The position numbers were made by a program, and so were the translations under genes. DNA of 61,044 nucleotides from Gliomastix tumulicola (taxonomy: Eukaryota > Ascomycota > Sordariomycetes > Hypocreales > Bionectriaceae). The stretch is taken from contig BCHX01000014.1 in the NCBI GenBank assembly GCA_001599755.1, positions 40,551-101,594 of the forward strand, in the 5' to 3' direction. Below are positions 21,591-32,205 of this stretch, piece by piece (the stretch's first letter is position 1; each line of letters begins with the position of its first letter). The notes under the pieces are model-generated. The model searched no databases and was not told where the DNA came from. It saw nothing but the letters and a program-made list of their open reading frames with translations.

Positions 21591-23202
21591 ATGGCTGCCC
21601 TTACTGTTGCTGATCTCAGAAAGCTCTTGGAAGATTATGATGAACAGACAAGCTTTAACGAAGTACTGAGAGCTACAGCGCCGAACCCTCTTTTTAAACA
21701 GGTATACGAAGCCTTCGTCAACGTTTATGGTCACCCGAAGAGAACTTCGGCTGGGGTTCAAACTCGGCTCTCCACAGATTCTCGTGGAAGAACTTACAAA
21801 CAGCGCAGAAATGAGACACAGAAAAGATATCAAGTCAACCTAAGCCTGTTAACTGACATAGAGACGACCGATCCTAACAAAGAGCTGGTTGATATCATCG
21901 AGACTGCGAAGAAGGACGTGGTTTCTTTCTGGGCGTCTGCTGCGGAAAGTTCTCCCTGGAACACGGATGCCACGTTTGGCAAAGCATTTATGGCGGATGA
22001 GCATAACAACACCAAGCAACTACTGGGGACCATTCGACGGCGGCTTTTCAGGCTGTTTTTTTTTCGGGCTGCTTGCAGCTTGGGGGGCGATTATAAGCCA
22101 AGCACTGTTGGGGAAACGAGACTCTTCCATGCCATCAAAGCATCGGCGCAAGCAGGGGCCCAGCCTACGCTGCCAAAGGTTCAAGAACTGGTGCAGCAGG
22201 GAGCGAGGTATGAGAGACTGCGTCGAAAGATACTCGAGAAGTCGCCAAATATGGACGACCATGGGATCATCCTGCTCTTGCCCCAGATTGATCACAAAGT
22301 GTGAGTAATGTCTGATTGCCAGAGGGCAGCCTGGCTGATAATTCCATAGGTACGAAAAACGTCAACACCTGCCCGACACCTTTCTAGATCAAGCTGCGGA
22401 GCATTTACGAAGTCTCGGAATTGTGGACATATCGCAATCATCGGGAGCAAGCTCCGTAGCTACAAGCATCATGGAATTGGCACTTAGCCCGTTCTCATTG
22501 AGTCTGGAGGCACAATATTCAATTGAGTGCGGGACAGCTCCATCCACGCCTGCTTCTCGTGAGCTTCAGATCGTCGAGCCGGAAGTGTTTGGCTTGCCTG
22601 GAAGCTCCATAAGCGTTTATGATGAGCTGATCGAACTAAGGGCACCAGAGGATCGAACAGGAATTGACGGGACTAACGCACTTATTGCGGTCGAAAGGAT
22701 CTCGGCTGGTGGGCCAATCCAAGCGCAAACATCAGCTAGAGACAATGACTCTCAGCGCAAGCGGAGGAGGATACAACTGCCGGCCAGGGGGGTTGGAAGT
22801 CCTTGGCTTTCGTCCCTGAATGAACAGGGGTCGGAATACGATGAGAATACATCTCAAAGTGTCGTGCTTTCCGCGGGAAATGGTACACCAACTGGGATGC
22901 CCAGGTTTCAGTCAGAGATGGACGGGCCAACCTCAGCATATCAGCCCCCTGGCGCCATCGAGGGAGCCGCTCAGGCACTCGTACACATGGCCACCATTCC
23001 GGCTTTGCCGGCTGCTACAACTGCTTGGGACCCCAGCGCCAACGAGGGCCATTCCGTTATGCCAATTCGTGGGTCTTCCCCGTTATGCACGTCGACTAAT
23101 AGCCGGGACCAGGACACACACGACTTTTTGGATGCGCTAAGTCCTAACACGATGGAGAATCTGCTCTTCTGGGACTCAAACTACCAGGTCGACCCGTTCT
23201 AG
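21591..23202 (+). CDS. Unrecognised 520-residue protein with nuclear-type basic motif
   Basis: Exon 1 is 21591-22300 and exon 2 is 22350-23202. The 49-bp intron (GTGAGT to CCATAG) joins V-Y in frame. The N-terminal 240 residues are largely helical and basic (MAALTVADLRKLLEDYDEQ, RTYKQRRNETQKRY, IRRRLFRLFFFRAAC). The C-terminal half is disordered, Ser/Pro/Gly-rich, with one basic cluster SQRKRRRIQLPARG that looks like a nuclear localisation signal. It ends with an aromatic-acidic tail (MENLLFWDSNYQVDPF) reminiscent of activation-type tails. Overall this looks like a regulatory or DNA-associated nuclear protein, but no DNA-binding domain is recognised. Confidence 0.7.
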
Positions 23203-23208
23203 CTATGC

Positions 23209-23858
23209 TTATTTGTTCCCCTTACTACATGTATATCGTGTGATAAGCAAAGCAATCCCTTCTCCTTCCACTTGCATCTTATCGCAAGCCTCGAGCACAA
23301 GCATGTGACCGGTATCCAGATCATAATGCTTGACAGACGTATTGTGCTGCTCTTGTGTCTCAATCTTCACGGTGCGTCTATGACTCGTAGTCTTGGTGCA
23401 TTCGGCAGGTGCTTCTCTTCGTTCGTGATTGCTATGCGTGCAAGGTCGGGAGCCAACCCAACCTTCTGGTGCAGACACGACAATGGCCACAATCACCTGC
23501 CCATGTGATGGTCGTAGATCGCCGCAAAGCCAAATGTAGCCAGGGCCACTTTGGTAAGACAGGTGGTATCCGCTTTGCTTCGCAATGCGAGGCAGCTATT
23601 TCTGTTAGAACTCGCACGACGGTGATACAAGCCGAAAGTACCTCTTCCATGTTGTATTGCCTGGTCAGAGCGACCACGGCTTCGGACTTAGTTGGGTGTT
23701 GGCCCCATCGCCATAATCCCCGCCATTCCGACGCATCTGGAGCCTGGATCATTTCTTCGCTAGGCAGGCTCACCCTTCTCGCGATTGCCGTGAAATCGTC
23801 GGTAGCAGTGAGTAGAAACATGCTTGCTATAGGAGATCTGTCGCGAGCGCACTCGTGA
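23209..23858 (-). pseudogene. Probable decayed gene, several frames
   Basis: Three minus-strand frames read naturally in succession: RRVSLPSEEMIQAPDASEW with WRWGQHPTKSEAVVAL upstream, then TKVALATFGFAAIYDHHMG, then GQVIVAIVVSAPEGW to a stop. The frame changes are not at recognisable splice sites (the last is a one-base shift at GGGCAGGTGATT), so this looks like a frameshifted gene. I do not recognise the family. It is convergent with the 520-residue gene, with only a few bases between the two stops. Confidence 0.35.
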
Positions 23859-24054
23859 TTGCAAACCGGGTCCGGGTAGCATATTAAATATTAGAGTGAA
23901 GTAAAATCCAAGAGAGGATTTAGGCAGCCTGTGAGGGGTCACTATGGGTACATTGCCATGTGATGTCATTATTCACTGGATCTTCTGCGCGCCGCCCCAC
24001 TAACTTGGATTTCTGACTTCTTCTCCGCCGGGGCTCGCCTTAGAATAAACAAAT

Positions 24055-24393
24055 CTACCTACGGTTGTTTGGTTGACTAGCATGCTCATTGGTATTGAAT
24101 CCCATGACTTCCAAATCAGCCTCCCCCAGCTTCTCAAGGAAATCTTCGCCGTCGCGTAATGAAGCAGCATCCCTAGCATTCTCCACGGCATATGTTGGAG
24201 TAGTACCGGAATGCCTGCCATTACATTGCGCTTCAGCGGCCTGTGAATTTGTAGAAGACACTACCGCAGTTGTCGCGCTTCCACTGCTGCGAATAAGTGG
24301 TGAGTCATAATTTTGTGAAGAGCTTGACTGCGTGCCCTCCGTATTCGGGTCTGACCCGGGGTTGGTTTCCGTTTGGTAGGGCATTATGATCAT
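24055..24393 (-). CDS. Possible hypothetical protein or terminal exon
   Basis: A 112-codon frame from an ATG at 24393 reads MIIMPYQTETNPGSDPNTEG, then Ser-rich and acidic sequence ending EADLEVMGFNTNEHASQPNN. The disordered acidic composition could be the C-terminus of a regulator whose upstream exons I cannot find. It could equally be a chance frame. Confidence 0.3.
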   Translation of the reverse strand: MIIMPYQTETNPGSDPNTEGTQSSSSQNYDSPLIRSSGSATTAVVSSTNSQAAEAQCNGRHSGTTPTYAVENARDAASLRDGEDFLEKLGEADLEVMGFNTNEHASQPNNRR

Positions 24394-25049
24394 AAGACTA
24401 CCCTAGTAAGTATGTGCGATGAGTTGTGCTACGAAGGTATTCTCACCAATCATCTAGCTCTCACGCTTGATGGGGGCTTATCGACGCGTTAGAAGTGACA
24501 AAGTGAGATTTGTATTGTTTGTTGTCACTCTGGATGTTCGTATTTCCGATCCAGGTTGGGCACCTGGGACGTTGGACTAATTGGCCAGGCAAAAGGTTCA
24601 GGAGCGTGCATACTTATACATCTCATTCAATCTTGTGTCGAGGCTTCGGCAAGCTTGTGCTGAACCCTGACCTTGCTATACTAATTGGCATCAATATCCC
24701 CTGACGTACCGTCTAAAAGGTAAGGGAGATCACTGAGACTTGCATTAGTGCGATGAGGCGTGCCAGAGAAGGCTGAGCTGATAGCGTGAAAAAAGTTCAA
24801 ATGGCATCTAAGACCAGGATGACCCGTTAAAGAGAAGTAGTGATGGAGCAGTATTTCGAGTGGAGCAGTATTTCGAGTGGAGCAGTATTTCGAATGGGGC
24901 AGTATTTCGTATGGGGCATCATTTCAAGTGGAGCATTACTCCCAATACGGCAAGGTTCCTCTTGTTGAGGTGCTAGACCGCATGTGAGTTATGACCCACC
25001 ATTGCGCACAAGCTGTCGCCTGATTTTGGCCATCGTCGAAATATCGACA
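24394..25049. other. Intergenic with minisatellite
   Basis: No supported gene. It contains the 17-bp tandem repeat at 24844-24945. Confidence 0.4.
24844..24945 (+). repeat. Six tandem copies of a 17-bp unit
   Basis: The unit TGGAGCAGTATTTCGAG is present twice exactly. Four progressively diverged copies follow (AGCAG to GGCAG, then GGCATCATTTCAAG, then GAGCATTACTCCCAA). Divergence increases to the right, which suggests growth by slippage from the left. Confidence 0.95.
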
Positions 25050-25552
25050 ATGAGGCATTTGCACCTAACCCCTCCCCTTGGGCACCGATGGTTTGATGGA
25101 TATACGCACGTCGCAGGATCAGTTTCAAGCCCTCCTATTCCGCAACCATTCTTTACAATCAAACCGATTCACGTAGCGAGACGAGCTGCGCCAGACCAAG
25201 GCAACATTTTCTACGCAGACCTGCCAAGGCACTTCAAGTCGCACCTCAAATGGTAGTATGTTCAATTTGGCCACATGGTGAGGCTAGAACTGACATATCT
25301 TAGTTGTTTGAAACAAATCCCCTCGATCCCGATAAGAACAACGACGAGTTCTTCTCCGACGCGAAGACCGGCGTTCAACCGATCGACGGGAAAGGACAGA
25401 TGGTGTATTGGCAGCAATGCACTATTCGTGTGTTTAGCTCCTCGAACGTGGATAAGCTCTTGACACTACACTCGAAATCTGATGGCCAAGGGCGTATAGA
25501 CGAGGGAGTCAGCCTGCTATTCGAGGAAGGCAAGGTGAAGGAGACGGCCTAG
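25050..25552 (+). CDS. Hypothetical gene, model uncertain
   Basis: An ATG at 25050 opens a natural-looking frame (GHRWFDGYTHVAGSV, APDQGNIFYADLPRHFKSHL) to a TAG at 25255. A second frame starts right after a TTAG acceptor at 25301-25303 and reads LFETNPLDPDKNNDEFFSD, MVYWQQCTIRVFSSSNVDKL to a stop at 25552. A GTAGTA or GTATGT donor near 25253 would splice them, but the phases disagree by one base, so either a frameshift exists or the intron ends differ. The family is not recognised. It is convergent with the next gene, whose stop lies 11 bp away. Confidence 0.4.
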
Positions 25553-25562
25553 GGGCAATAGA

Positions 25563-26589
25563 CTATCCAAAGAGTTTTGTCCTAATGATTGCGGCCCTAT
25601 AGTCACTGAGGAAAACCGTGACTGTGGCCCATTCCACCGCTCTGCTCGGAATTGTCATCGAAACAACATCTGAGATATCCTGCAACTCGCCCTCCTCGCG
25701 TTCGAATATGGGAGACCCACGAGCTGCTTGACAGCCCTCCGACTGAAATATCCTGGAGAGCTTGGCTGGCCGGAAACCCCGAAGTGTCATCGAGGGATCG
25801 GGCTCTGCTTGAGCACCTCCGGGGTACTGAAGCAACCTGACGCCGTCCTTTATGCGCACCTCGACGCCAAAGAACTCCTGGACATAGCTTGGCACACTCT
25901 CGGGTTTTATCTCTACTGCTAACTGGGAACCAAAGTGGCTGCGGATGTGTCCGGTCTGGAAGAACATGGTGACACTAGCCACAATGACACCACTCGAACT
26001 TCGAACTCGTCTGATGTATCTGAAAAATTCGGCATCAAATAGGTCTTTCGCTCCCGGAAGCAGAGCTCCGTGGTACACGCCTTCTTGTATCATCCCGTCG
26101 CTCTGCATTGGAGGCGAGTTGGGGGCTTGGGCAGCACAAGGCACGGCTGGAGTGACGTGGGCTGCAATGTCTTGTGCCTGTGAGGCCATGTGTGGATCAC
26201 TCATAAAGCCTGCATAGTCTGTCAGAGGCAACCATCGAGTCTTTTGGGGTTCACGTACGACCGCGTTTAGCAGGCCTTGTCGAGCCATCTTGGCTTTCCA
26301 GCTTCCGGGCAAGCTCAGCCACAAAAGCACGCCGATCCTCAACCGACGACTGCTCCTCAAGTGTATTGAGAAAGGTTTTCAATTGACCTTTCCCATCGAA
26401 AGTACGCTCTCGCTCGAGTTCTTTCCTAGCAGAATAGAATGTATACCAGACCGACTGGCTTTGGTCAAGCAAAATCTTTTGTAAAGAGCCCTCAGCGGCT
26501 TGGCCTGCTCTCTGCATTGCCTCGTTAGCCCCATATGGACCACGCGTAAATGTCCGAGAGAGATCAATTATTAGAGCGGTGAAGTCCAT
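25563..26589 (-). CDS. Unrecognised 325-residue protein, two exons
   Basis: Exon 1 is 26589-26259 and exon 2 is 26209-25563. The 49-bp intron (GTACGT, CTGAC branch, ATGCAG) joins in frame. The N-terminal 110 residues are helical and charged (LIIDLSRTFTRGPYGANEAM, SARKELERERTFDGKG, RRAFVAELARKLES), ending in a basic stretch. The C-terminal part has a compact beta-rich look: FFRYIRRVRSSSGVIVASVT, FQTGHIRSHFGSQLAVEIKP, FFGVEVRIKDGVRLLQYPGG. No signal peptide or membrane segment. I do not recognise the domain. Confidence 0.6.
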
Positions 26590-27547
26590 TGGGATGGCCA
26601 GCTAAAATTCGTCGTCGCAGGTGACGTAAATCGGTTCAGATGAGGAACAGAAGTGTCCCAATGATGATTCCGATACAACGCTGTTGGGGGCTTAGAGGCA
26701 GCCCACGTGTGAGGTGACGCGTGACAGGATAGATGGAAAGAAAAATGTTGGGAGCGAAACAGTGGTGGTGGTTCTCTCTACCAATTTATTAGCTTTACGT
26801 CTCGGCAGGTACAGAAATTACGTAATCATGAGTCCCTGTTAGGGGTCCGCCCAAAAGCGTCAATTAAATAACATTTTCTGGGGTTAGGATAAACCGTTGT
26901 CATGATATTCCACAGGGTCACTGTTCCAGCGACCCGGTGGTGAGTGATGACACAACACCTGGGGCTTCATAGTAGTTGCATCATGTAAAGAGATACGGCC
27001 ACGGAAAACCCTGTCTCCTAGGAAGATCAGTATATCTTAAATATATCTCACATTACCTACAAGGCAATTGGCCTATCTCGGATTGCTGATCTCGAGGCCA
27101 GTCAGGGAGGCAACAAGGCAGGAGAAGATCCAATTATCCCATAACCCCCACCTGGCGTATTCGAATGTGAGTTGGAACCCCGTGTCCGGTATGAGCCATG
27201 ATCAGTCTTTCTCTACACTTTGCCGTCATAGCATATGTGCCTGTTCTCTTGTCAAGAACATGCCCCAAAATACTCGTGGCAGGTGCTGTGTATGTCAGAG
27301 AGTATGGGTTCCTAGAGGTGCGGCTTTGAGATCCCGGCTGTGAAGGTGTCGCCGTCTGGTCACAACCTCTGAGTATGACAGCAGCCGGAAGGCAGCCATA
27401 CTCTGTTGAGACAACCTTGCTTCTTCCCTGCCTGTGAGAGTGGCCTGAGGCATGCTCTTTAGCAACAGGACCCAATGACGTGGTGCGAAGGAGAAGCCCA
27501 AAGTCTCCTGGGTACATCTTTGAGAATCTGCAGCTCCCTTAGACGCA
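26590..27547. other. Intergenic
   Basis: Overlapping short frames on the minus strand (27134-27517) carry no motif. The region separates the 325-residue gene from the JmjC gene. Nothing supportable. Confidence 0.4.
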
Positions 27548-30190
27548 TTAAGGTGGTGACTCGACTGCCAGCCAGGCCAGAAGCTCTTCGTTCGTCAGCC
27601 CCTTCCAGTCAACGGCGTGACCCTCCCAGGCAAACCTGACCGGTTGGCCATCGCGCAAACTTTTTTCGAATGCGACGCCAACAGTGCAGAGCTTCTCCGT
27701 ATGACCATCATCAAGCAAGTCGTGGAATATGCGGCGGGAAGTCTCCGACAGCCCGACAAAGTCCGAGGTTTTGACGTTGAAAGGATTCGGCTTCGATAGA
27801 AGAACGAAGGGTAGTATGCCGTCGAAGCGACCACATATTCTTTGCCAAGTCTGGCCTTCGGATCTGTTGTAGTTTAGCATTTGTCGAGTCCATCCGACTT
27901 CCGCGCAGACGGTGTCGACAGTCTCGGGGCTATGTCGCACGTTGTATGTTTTTAAAGCCTCGAGGTCTCGGAACAACGCAATGCGCTGCAGGCGTAGCTG
28001 ATATTTGGAAAAGAGCTTTCCTTTTTCATGAGTCTTTATTTGAAGGATTCTGGACTTCAGTCGTTCGCCGGTTCCCGCGTTGCTGTCGCTAGGAGGAAGC
28101 TGCTTCCCGGCTGTCCTCCATGCGTCGACAAGATCAACAAATTGGCGGATAGCTTGTCGACTTCGCACCGAGGCAGCAAGTTTAAGAATGTCAACGGGTG
28201 GGCTGGTTCCATCGTGGAGCTGTGGAAGGGGACAGAAAGGACCCGCGCGCTCAATACAAGCAACGGCTTGACTCATCTCCCTAGATTCCGAGCGGCTGAC
28301 CTTTGATGGTCTTGACTTTGGCGAGTCAACGGCCCTCCGTTTCTGTCCAGCACCGGAGGGCACGTGCTGAATGTCGTAATAGGCCCGAAGACCATTCAGA
28401 CCACAGTCATCGCAGACGACCAAGTCACTCGGCAGAAGGGGCTCCTCTGGGAGCAGAAAGTTGATCGAACGAGCGAAACAGGCTGAATAGTTGATGCAGG
28501 CGTGATAGATGCCGGGCTGAGTAACGACCAGATCGCCTGGCCCGGCGCAGATGAGCTTATGATCTATTCCTTCAGCACGTAGCCTGGAGGGAGCGATGAT
28601 CAAACTGAGATGGCGGACAAACTGATCGCACTCGCCGCATGAATAGTTGTCTCGGATGAATGCTTCGAACTTCTCCGTGTCCTTGATGAAGATAAAAATC
28701 TTCCAACCGCCTTCCGTCAGATTGCAGGACCAGAAGTTTGCGTCCTCGTGGTGAAAAGGGCTGCCGGACCCCCTCTCCCCTATATGATAATATTCGGCAT
28801 TGGCGACTGTGAGGTATTCACACCCTGCCAAGGTCTGCCCAGCATGAAGCAAACGGTCGAAAGGCACCGACGCTTCGCCTCCGTAGTAAGACACAGGAGA
28901 TGAAGGGGGCTGCAGGATGGTTGCCTCAAGGAAGTCTAACATTTCGTCGTCGGTCGGGCGATCCGGTAGAGATGAAAAGTCGGGCCAGCTGAAATCATCC
29001 TGTCGTCGCGAAATGCCCAAGTTCGAGCATCCAGTTTGCGCATCGACAGCTCGGTACACATTGGCGCGGTGGTCGGGGTTCGTGAATACAACTGCTGCGC
29101 GATCGACGTTGACCAAGTCCAGAGATGGTCCCACCACCTTGATAAGTTGGAAACAATCGCGTCGATTGACAAGCCTGGTCAAAGTAGGGACAAGAGATTC
29201 CCCCATGTGGTCTCTGCTGATACTGGCGGTTGCCTGTTCCTCTGGCGATGGGCTGCAAGCGGTTCGCCTTGCGTCTGGCGAACCTCGTGTAAATATCGAG
29301 GTGGCCTGTGTCTGCACTGATGAAGCAGGAGTATCTGAGCGCTGCGTCCTGGGTGATGATAGCTGACCCGAGCGGTCTGGCGACACCGATTCTGCTATAG
29401 CTCGACGAGAGCAAGCCACAGGGGGCGAGGCCGCGGGGAGTACACCAACCTCAGGGCCCGCGCCATTGGTTGCACCAGATTCATCGCCTGCTTCGCCGTC
29501 AGGGGACGCGTCGGATCCATCTGTAGAGGAGCCAGCGAGACCCTCTAATTCATGTAGGATATCGAAAGAGACATCGCGTTCGCCTCCTGCGCTCGAGGAG
29601 CCCTCGGGGTCGCGTATTCGCTCGGATGGCCAATCCGGTGTGGTGTCTTGCTTGGACGCGGTATCAGGTGTCGGCGCGGGATTGGGGGACAGAGCATGTT
29701 CACTCGTCAGGCTAATGCAAGGGTCTGCTTCGTCGACTGCGCGGACAGGAGCGTCAAGCTTGTTGGCAGCATCGGACGGAGCATCGGGACAGTATTCAGA
29801 TTCGCACGCTGGCAGGGAGGGCGCGACAGCATCGTCTGCTCGTTTCGGGGAAGTCTCGGCTGTGGAAGCGGGATCCTGCACCGTGTCAGAAGGCAGAACG
29901 CCGAGTTGAGGGGCCGCCAAGGGCGTGCGTATTCGGTCGCTGACGTCCAGGTATGCAGCCTGGTGATCTTTGAACTTTTGTATTTCGTTTTCGAGATCGG
30001 AGTACCTCTGCTCAAATTGTTCGAACAGAGTCTCGGCCCGCGATGTTGATGCCTGTCGGACCGAGTGGTTGTGGCGACTTGTGGACGAAAATCCCTTTGG
30101 GAAAAGCTCACGCTTGAGAGCATCGACGACACCTCGAAGGTCCTTGAGCTGTCGTGTCAGGTCTGTGAGGGCTAACGCCGGGGGCGCCAT
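27548..30190 (-). CDS. Large intronless JmjC-domain protein
   Basis: One uninterrupted frame of 880 residues starts MAPPALALTDLTRQLKDLRG. Residues about 1-90 are a coiled coil (LFEQFEQRYSDLENEIQKFK). Residues about 95-340 are disordered, Ser/Pro/Asp/Ala-rich. A JmjC domain spans roughly 400-600 with YYHIGERGSGSPFHHEDANF (H-x-E metal site near 480), FIFIKDTEKF, and PGDLVVTQPGIYHACIN (distal His near 561). CDDCG just after could be part of a zinc site. The C-terminal 200 residues are helical (WTRQMLNYNRSEGQTWQRIC). JmjC proteins are Fe(II)/2-oxoglutarate hydroxylases or histone demethylases; the substrate is not deducible. An intact frame of this length in a decayed neighbourhood suggests selection. 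Confidence 0.85.
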   Translation of the reverse strand: MAPPALALTDLTRQLKDLRGVVDALKRELFPKGFSSTSRHNHSVRQASTSRAETLFEQFEQRYSDLENEIQKFKDHQAAYLDVSDRIRTPLAAPQLGVLPSDTVQDPASTAETSPKRADDAVAPSLPACESEYCPDAPSDAANKLDAPVRAVDEADPCISLTSEHALSPNPAPTPDTASKQDTTPDWPSERIRDPEGSSSAGGERDVSFDILHELEGLAGSSTDGSDASPDGEAGDESGATNGAGPEVGVLPAASPPVACSRRAIAESVSPDRSGQLSSPRTQRSDTPASSVQTQATSIFTRGSPDARRTACSPSPEEQATASISRDHMGESLVPTLTRLVNRRDCFQLIKVVGPSLDLVNVDRAAVVFTNPDHRANVYRAVDAQTGCSNLGISRRQDDFSWPDFSSLPDRPTDDEMLDFLEATILQPPSSPVSYYGGEASVPFDRLLHAGQTLAGCEYLTVANAEYYHIGERGSGSPFHHEDANFWSCNLTEGGWKIFIFIKDTEKFEAFIRDNYSCGECDQFVRHLSLIIAPSRLRAEGIDHKLICAGPGDLVVTQPGIYHACINYSACFARSINFLLPEEPLLPSDLVVCDDCGLNGLRAYYDIQHVPSGAGQKRRAVDSPKSRPSKVSRSESREMSQAVACIERAGPFCPLPQLHDGTSPPVDILKLAASVRSRQAIRQFVDLVDAWRTAGKQLPPSDSNAGTGERLKSRILQIKTHEKGKLFSKYQLRLQRIALFRDLEALKTYNVRHSPETVDTVCAEVGWTRQMLNYNRSEGQTWQRICGRFDGILPFVLLSKPNPFNVKTSDFVGLSETSRRIFHDLLDDGHTEKLCTVGVAFEKSLRDGQPVRFAWEGHAVDWKGLTNEELLAWLAVESPP

Positions 30191-31591
30191 GACGGGAAGG
30201 TCGGCAAGGCGAGGCAGGATGTGGTCAGGAAGGGCGCAGCTGGCTGTAGTTGCGACGAGAGATGATCAGGTGAGGTCGGCGAAACTTCGACGTAGGGCCG
30301 CCAAACGCTCGTCGGCCACTCCGGATTGGGGTTGGTAGGGAGCCACAGCCGCGTAACCGCGGTCGTCCTTCCGGTAGCACGGATGCGTTGTGAATAGCTG
30401 CGTCTTAGGCCTCGCACGGTGAATGTGCACGCAGGGGTCGAGAAGCCTGGTAGTGAAAGGGGCGGCTTTCCGTCGTCACAAGCATTGTGACAGCGAGGAG
30501 GCAGATTGCCGGCTAATCACCGGCAAAATCCAGTAGTCACGCTTACGCCACGTCAATCCCGGTTGGTTAAATGGTTGATCCTTCGTACTAAGTAACTGGC
30601 AGGCATTTACGCCCCATAATTTGACGGTGAGCTACCGCCTATAGGTCACCCGTTCAGCTGCTTTCCAGCAGCAGGTGAGATTAGCGCTGGCACGGTAGCG
30701 ACGACAGTATCATGGGACACTCCTCAACGGGATTGGGCGACATTCCAAGGCAACCAACAAAGCACTTCCAGAACGACGCACGTAGTCTATACGACATGAT
30801 GAAGAGACGCGGCATGAATGCGCTCGCAGCTCCCGACAGGCATGGAACGGCGGTCCTGCACAAGATTGGAGCGTAGAGACGGACGTGGGCAATTCTGCTA
30901 ACCTAGAGGCCGTGGGTGGCGATTCAGTTCGCGATAGACATAAAGCGACTAGTCACAAACAGGGCGGGATGACATTCTCACTCATAGAAAAGACTACGGA
31001 CAACGCACAGCCAACTGCCTCGAGCTGGTAGACTAGGCTTCAGCTGTAGTAGATAGAATACTAAACACTAGAGAAAACTTGTCTTCGTGTCATAAAGCCA
31101 GGCGAGGCAGGAGCAAAAGCTAACGAGGTAAAATGAAGAGCTTAGAGGAGATGCGGACAGAACCGTCGAAATGTACATTACCGGACACACCCGGCCCTAT
31201 GAGATGAAGCCTGCCGGGTGTATCAAACTTCATTCATTCAATCATTCATTCGTGCAAGCTCCTCTGACTTTGGTGGCATAGGCATTCCAACATCAGAGCT
31301 CCTCCACTCTCCCAGCGTTCCCAGTGAAAATTTAGTATCTTTGTTGTCCTCGAAGTGAAGCCTTAGTAACGCCTGGTCAGGCACACGGTCAGGTGACTTG
31401 GCGCCATGGTCTGTTGACACGAAACGCGCCGACGCGACAAGAAGTAGACCCACTGGGAAGGGTGACGTCGGACGGGGTTTTTCGCTTCTCCTCTTTTGCA
31501 CCGTTGTGCAACACACGCCCCTGGAGATTCTCTCAAGTGAACCACTTTGTGTTACGCTTGCCTCGGCGGATAGTGATACCCAGGCTACAAA
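30191..31591. other. Intergenic, GC-rich then plain
   Basis: Upstream region of the JmjC gene, followed by sequence without a convincing frame. A short ATTC-type repeat lies around 31229-31250. No gene is supported. Confidence 0.4.
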
Positions 31592-32205
31592 ATGGATGCG
31601 AGAGAGGTGGTACAGCTGCCCGACTTTGCGGAGGCGGCTGACAACTTGCACACGCTAGCAAACCATGTACGCCGGTGTGCCAATCTACCTGCCGTAGACG
31701 GAGGCGTGCAGTTGCATGCTGTTCTGCAGGGACTGCAGCAGGAACTGGCAGGCATGAGAACACTCATTACAGAGAGATTTGACGGGCTGGACACACAGCT
31801 TTCTCAACTAAGAAGGGAGGCCAAAGTGGAGTAGGTGTCCGCCGTATACACTGAGGCCAGGGACTGACATGAAGACAGGCGATACAATAGTCGGGCCCGG
31901 CAGGAGAACAGCACAGCAGTGCGGGGAGATGCCCGCCTGAAAGCGCTACAGAAGCTGGAGACGGGCGAAGTAATTGCAGGATTCCCCGACACCGTGGACG
32001 AGGCTCTACACCTGAGTGGTACGTCAGCCCCGCCATCGGCGTGTCAGAGAAGTGCTAATCAATGGCGAACTGGATAGTTAGAGATGTCAACAGGCTGCTT
32101 CGCGATCTTGATGCAGAGACAGAGGGAGATCTTAGCACGAAGAGACGGCGACTGCTATTCTGTGCAGGCGTCACGCAGTTGGGAGTAGGGCCATCTGTGC
32201 AATGA
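31592..32205 (+). CDS. Small three-exon coiled-coil hypothetical protein
   Basis: Exons 31592-31830, 31879-32018 and 32078-32205 join in frame to give 168 residues. Introns are 48 bp (GTAGGT to AAGACAG) and 59 bp (GTACGT, CTAAT branch, TGGATAG). The protein starts MDAREVVQLPDFAEAADNLH, continues with a heptad-like helix (VLQGLQQELAGMRTLITERF, DGLDTQLSQLRREAK) and ends LRDLDAETEGDLSTKRRRLL plus a short tail. The opening MDA-VVQLPDFAEAADNLHTLA is, from memory, shared by many short uncharacterised fungal proteins. Function unknown. Confidence 0.75.
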
